NCBI GenBank assembly: GCA_030432635.1 | Contig: JAUIMB010000003.1 | Span: forward strand, 248,001-312,000 | Direction: 5' to 3' | Source of the DNA: Bacteroidia bacterium | GTDB lineage: Bacteria > Bacteroidota > Bacteroidia > Flavobacteriales > Flavobacteriaceae | Length of the DNA stretch: 64,000 bases | In this document: positions 59,768-64,000 of the stretch, piece after piece | Position numbering within the stretch: position 1 is the stretch's first letter | How the letters are laid out: every line of letters starts with the position of its first letter | Notes under the pieces: model-generated | What the model was told of the DNA's origin: nothing | Seen by the model: only the letters and a program-made list of their open reading frames with translations | The model's database searches: none | Translations under genes and position numbers: made by a program

Positions 59768-62511
59768 AGTTCTTTTTCAATGAAATCTTGCTCAGCATCG
59801 AAGATTTCAACAATCAGTTTTTTAAGTTCGATTTCAAAAGCCAGCAAGGTGTCTTCAGTAATAATATGATCTTTGGTTCTGCTACCCATGGAAGGTTTTG
59901 TTGCAAATCGTAACAGTCCAGAATTTAGATTCTTGAATGATATGATTCCAGCTTCAACAGGCAAATCAATTTTGTTATCCTTATACATCATATAGGCATA
60001 CATAAGGATTTGAAAGCTCTTGCTGTATTTGTCATAATCTGTCGTAATATCACTCCATTCAACGATTTCAACCTTGTTCGAATCTACCCGTCCAGATTTA
60101 TAATCAATAATGCGAAGCATTCCGTTGTATCGATCAACGCGATCAACTTTTCCTTTAAGGGTAACGGTTTTGTTAAGGGCTTCAATGTCAATAGAAATAT
60201 GCTCATCTGTTTCTATTGCGACTATCTCAATACGATTACCCTCTTTGAGTGCATTGCTTTCTAGTTTCAGGAAGTTTGAAATGTAACGCTGTGCAATGTT
60301 AAAGATGATCAGGTTAATGCCCTTTGTAATATCACCTTGCTTGAAAGCTTTGTCGAAATGATAGGTGACCTTGGATACGATTTTAGACCGCATTTCCTTG
60401 AGGTGTTTTTTATTGAGAGTTTGGCCTTCCAAAGGTTTGTAAAAGTCTTCTAATGTATTGTGGATTACTGTTCCTAAGGTGTTAAAGGCAACGCTCTCCT
60501 CGACATCATCATATTGTTGAACACCCAAAACTTTGTCATAGTAGAAATCGATGGGATTGCGTATATAATTGGTCAGTGAGGATGGAGAAAACCCTTTTTT
60601 GGCGACCAAGTCTAAGGCTTCAATTACCTCAGGAGTCTTTTTAATTTGTGCTAAACGCGTATCTATTGGAGGCACTTTTGCAGATACCACGGAAGACTTC
60701 AGCTTATGAACACCTTCTATTTCCATTTGTGTAATAAACCTACTCTTTTCACCGCCATTCAATACATCAGGTTCGGTATTATAAATGATATAAGCGGTTT
60801 TTGCCCGTTGTAACAATCTATAAAAATGGTAAGTATAAACAGCGTCTTTTTCTTTGTAGGTTGGCATGTTGTTTTCAAGTTTCACATCAAAAGGGATAAA
60901 TGAATTATGGCTTTTTCCAGCAGGTAGAATACCTTCATTTACCGATGTTATAATTACCGTTTCAAAATCTAGAACACGAGATTCTAGCATACCCATAATT
61001 TGTAGACCTTTGAGCGGTTCTCCCATAAAATCCAAGGTGTCGTTACTTACAAGGTCACGATACAGGATAAATAGTGTTGAAATTGAACGCACATGGGAAA
61101 AAGATGAATTTAACGTCTTTAGAGTATTAAAAACTTGATGAAAACGATACAGATACTCTAATGAAAGCAAGTCCTTTGATTTGTCTTTGTCGAAAAAAGC
61201 CTTGAGCTTTAGGGTTAACGTTAAACAGTTGTGGATTGCTATGTTGGGTTGATCCTGCCAGCTTCCAAACAACAACTTTAATATGGAAGTATGATTGGGA
61301 GCAATTTCCTTCAGGTCGCTTAACGTAAGATAGGTCTTGTTTTGATCTTGAATGTGTTTTACAATACCATTGTTGTTTTTAAACAACACTTTTACGAATG
61401 GATTGGTTAGTACTTCTACAATCTGTTTATAGTAAAAGACTTTAGAGTTTGACTTATGCAAGTTGAAAAGCGCTTCAAACAATGAAGCTAAGGGAATTGA
61501 CTTTAATGGCAAACCCATGGTAATATTGACAGCATTAACAGATTTTGGTAATGTATTCAGTAAAGGCAATAGAAGAGTTTCATCACCTAAGATAACAGCT
61601 GTATTCTCTAGATTCTTCTGCTTAGCACTGATGGTGTCTAAAAGCTCGCCTACTAATTTTATCTGACTGATATTTTTAGGACAGCCAATACAATTTATGT
61701 CCTTACTTTTTGTGTAGTGGTTGTTTGCCCAATTGAAATTATGCTGTTTAAAGTACGGCCAATTCATCTTATGTTGCCGCATAAACAGTCCTGCATCATG
61801 ATACGTATGTTCTAAGAATGTTTTGTCTATATCCCAATAGATGTAAGCCAAGCCTTGTTGCAATAATTCTTGAATTATGAGTTCTTCGGCTTTATTGAGC
61901 GCATTAAATCCTACAAAAACGAACTTTTGATTCGTGTGGGAAGCTATAAATTGTTCAATGTTATTTACCGCTTCACGATATATTTGTCCTTGATAGCCTT
62001 TTTTCTTTTGGGATAATCGGTTTTGTAATTCGTGATAATAGACTTTTAAGCGTTTCCAAAACTCCAGGTAGTTTTTTATATAATCGGTTGGTGCTTCATC
62101 CAGAGACCAATGTTGGTGTTCTATATTTTTTATGGCTGATAAATAATCAAACACATGATTTGGAGGAATGAGATAACGGTCTATTTCGTTAAAGTCCTGC
62201 AACAAGCGTTGAGCCCACTTCGAAAACTGATCAAAAGGTTCTACATGTTGTTTAGGTGTATATTGAAGATACACATCATAAAACTCGAACAAGAGTTCGG
62301 TGTTTGAAGTATATTGAGAATCTGAAAGTGTTTCGATGAAAGTTTCAATAGATTCAATTTTTGGGGAAAACAAAGTTTTTACAACGTGTTTCGATATGGC
62401 ATGTTTAAAAAAGGTGCCTGCTCTTTTGCTTGGTAAGATGAATGTGAGTTGAGATATATCATGGTTGCGATCGATTAAATCTAGAATAACGTCGTCTATG
62501 AATGTTCTCAT
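59764..62511 (-). CDS. PD-(D/E)XK nuclease family protein (AddB-like)
   Basis: SLTNYIRNPIDFYYDKVL, GTVIHNTLEDFY, GKVDRVDRYNGMLRIIDYKSG; 4-nt overlap with the downstream hydrolase. Confidence 0.87.
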   Translation of the reverse strand: MRTFIDDVILDLIDRNHDISQLTFILPSKRAGTFFKHAISKHVVKTLFSPKIESIETFIETLSDSQYTSNTELLFEFYDVYLQYTPKQHVEPFDQFSKWAQRLLQDFNEIDRYLIPPNHVFDYLSAIKNIEHQHWSLDEAPTDYIKNYLEFWKRLKVYYHELQNRLSQKKKGYQGQIYREAVNNIEQFIASHTNQKFVFVGFNALNKAEELIIQELLQQGLAYIYWDIDKTFLEHTYHDAGLFMRQHKMNWPYFKQHNFNWANNHYTKSKDINCIGCPKNISQIKLVGELLDTISAKQKNLENTAVILGDETLLLPLLNTLPKSVNAVNITMGLPLKSIPLASLFEALFNLHKSNSKVFYYKQIVEVLTNPFVKVLFKNNNGIVKHIQDQNKTYLTLSDLKEIAPNHTSILKLLFGSWQDQPNIAIHNCLTLTLKLKAFFDKDKSKDLLSLEYLYRFHQVFNTLKTLNSSFSHVRSISTLFILYRDLVSNDTLDFMGEPLKGLQIMGMLESRVLDFETVIITSVNEGILPAGKSHNSFIPFDVKLENNMPTYKEKDAVYTYHFYRLLQRAKTAYIIYNTEPDVLNGGEKSRFITQMEIEGVHKLKSSVVSAKVPPIDTRLAQIKKTPEVIEALDLVAKKGFSPSSLTNYIRNPIDFYYDKVLGVQQYDDVEESVAFNTLGTVIHNTLEDFYKPLEGQTLNKKHLKEMRSKIVSKVTYHFDKAFKQGDITKGINLIIFNIAQRYISNFLKLESNALKEGNRIEIVAIETDEHISIDIEALNKTVTLKGKVDRVDRYNGMLRIIDYKSGRVDSNKVEIVEWSDITTDYDKYSKSFQILMYAYMMYKDNKIDLPVEAGIISFKNLNSGLLRFATKPSMGSRTKDHIITEDTLLAFEIELKKLIVEIFDAEQDFIEKEL

Positions 62512-62522
62512 AGTATAAAAAT

Positions 62523-62554
62523 AAAAAACGCTCCGAATTTCGGAGCGTTTTTTT
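62523..62554 (-). terminator. Terminator downstream of OmpA gene
   Basis: AAAAAACGCTCCGAA/TTTCGGAGCGTTTTTT. Confidence 0.85.
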
Positions 62555-62581
62555 AATATTTAGTTTGAAGTAAAAACCTAA

Positions 62582-63946
62582 TTATTGTTTCATAAGTTTT
62601 ACTTCTACACGTCTGTTGTTAGCTCTACCAGCTCTAGTTTTGTTAGAATCAATTGGATTTTCTTCTCCAAAACCTTGTGCTACAAGTCTATCTTCACCAA
62701 TACCATTAGCGATTAGATAATCTCTAACTGCATTAGCTCTTCTTTCAGATAATAATTTGTTGCTTTTTGCAGCACCTACACTATCAGTATAACCGTCTAA
62801 GCTAAATTTAGCTTTAGGATAATCTTTCAAGATTGCAACCATAGCATTCAATGTTGTGTTAGATTCTGACTTAAGGGTAGATCTACCTGTATCAAACAAG
62901 ATGGTTCTAGCATACTCATTTAATTGTGCCATTACTTCTTCAGTTGGCTCAACTTTAGGGCAACCATTGTTAGCAACCTCACCTGCTTCATTTGGACATT
63001 GGTCATCTTTATCTAAGACACCATCACCATCAGTATCAGGCCAAGGACAACCTTTGTTTGCAGAAGGACCAGCTTCGTTTGGACACTCATCATCTTTATC
63101 TGCAACACCATCACTATCAGCATCAGGGCATCCATTAAGAGCTTTTAAACCAGCTACAGTAGGACAGTCGTCATTATTATCTGAAACACCATCACTGTCA
63201 GAATCTGGGCAACCGTTAAATTCAGCTAAACCAGCTTCGTTTGGACAATCGTCTTTAGCATCTTCGATACCATCATTATCAGAGTCTGGGCAACCATTGA
63301 AAGCCTCTAATCCAGGAACATCTGGACAAGCATCGTCTTTGTCATAGATACCGTCATCATCTGTATCTTTTCCTCCAAACTTAACAGCTACACCAACAGT
63401 GTGTTGCCAGTGCTTAGGTAAATAATCTTCAAATGAATGTTTGTATGATGATTGTGCTGTTACACCTATATTATCAGAAAACCAAAAGTTCAGACCAAGT
63501 GTTCCGTTTAAAGTACCAGCACCAATGTCATCTATCCAAGTGTAACCACCACCTGCTCCTAAGTAAGGATCAATACATTTAGAATTTAATAAGTTCATGA
63601 ATGAATAAGAGACCGTACCATCTACTCCGTAGTAAGATAAATCTGGTGCGGAAGAATCTCCAATTTTATCGATTCTGTTGATTGTACCTGCAGCTGATAA
63701 CGTGAAACCACTACTTAAATATCTGGATACAGAAACGCTTGACAACGATGGTAAGAAGTTCCAGTGATCGTTAGCATTGAAGAACTCATCAAAGTATTCA
63801 CCTAATGGAGCATCTTCACCAACAGGATAAAGGTCAACTGCATTTGCGCCAATTCCTATTTTCCATGGGTTGTTTTCGTCCTGAGCATTAGCATTAAAGC
63901 TTAATACCAGTAACAAAGCGAAAAATAATCTGCTAAGGTTTTTCAT
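62582..63946 (-). CDS. OmpA family protein with five thrombospondin type-3 repeats
   Basis: Signal peptide, barrel, five TSP3 repeats, C-terminal OmpA domain ([31 protein letters not shown]...NNRRVEVKL). Confidence 0.95.
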   Translation of the reverse strand: MKNLSRLFFALLLVLSFNANAQDENNPWKIGIGANAVDLYPVGEDAPLGEYFDEFFNANDHWNFLPSLSSVSVSRYLSSGFTLSAAGTINRIDKIGDSSAPDLSYYGVDGTVSYSFMNLLNSKCIDPYLGAGGGYTWIDDIGAGTLNGTLGLNFWFSDNIGVTAQSSYKHSFEDYLPKHWQHTVGVAVKFGGKDTDDDGIYDKDDACPDVPGLEAFNGCPDSDNDGIEDAKDDCPNEAGLAEFNGCPDSDSDGVSDNNDDCPTVAGLKALNGCPDADSDGVADKDDECPNEAGPSANKGCPWPDTDGDGVLDKDDQCPNEAGEVANNGCPKVEPTEEVMAQLNEYARTILFDTGRSTLKSESNTTLNAMVAILKDYPKAKFSLDGYTDSVGAAKSNKLLSERRANAVRDYLIANGIGEDRLVAQGFGEENPIDSNKTRAGRANNRRVEVKLMKQ

Positions 63947-64000
63947 ATTCTAAATAATTTTAATTTTTTAAGTGTTAATTAAAGGCAAAAGTAAGTTGTT

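Noticed and set aside
62856-63347. 163-aa plus-strand ORF opposite OmpA
   Set aside because: Antisense shadow of the TSP3 repeats (repetitive PSxSxSGxP composition).
62950-63360. Regularly spaced repeats that resemble a tandem or CRISPR-like array
   Set aside because: They are the coding-level TSP3 repeats (DxDxDGxxDxxDxCP) of the OmpA protein; they are in frame, diverged and without spacer structure.
1-64000. Search for prophage, transposase, integrase, CRISPR-Cas, restriction-modification, CBASS, retron or other defence genes
   Set aside because: No ORF in the supplied track carries recognisable motifs for these; the content is predominantly core metabolism and envelope genes.

Overview
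This 64 kb window is AT-rich Bacteroidota DNA, most likely Flavobacteriaceae. Support comes from T9SS-type C-terminal domains, TAnnTTTG promoter boxes, a PID-CTERM-like peptide, and TSP3/OmpA proteins. Most of it is chromosomal core: lepA, dusB, mtgA, accB/accC, fabH, rpmF-DUF177, pdxA, ribE, rbfA, asd, mscL, alr, tdk, rsmI, recJ, an lpxH-like gene, queD and two tRNAs. Typical lineage-specific genes are interspersed: a TonB-dependent receptor, M28, S9 and reprolysin-like peptidases, VCBS/ASPIC surface proteins, a diheme cytochrome, LytTR regulators, and MATE and MFS transporters. I see no CRISPR array, prophage, transposase or recognisable defence island. The observations I rate highest are: (1) a LytTR two-component locus flanked by a PID-CTERM-like mini-protein and an SH3-domain protein, with 20-21 bp-period direct repeats upstream of the candidate targets; (2) a dispersed intergenic palindromic repeat family; (3) tandemly duplicated T9SS VCBS/ASPIC proteins next to a diheme cytochrome; (4) two unlisted small membrane ORFs upstream of queD; (5) inverted repeats in the accB-accC spacer and at the DUF177-rpmF promoter. 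All functional calls come from reading motifs by eye. No database search was run.
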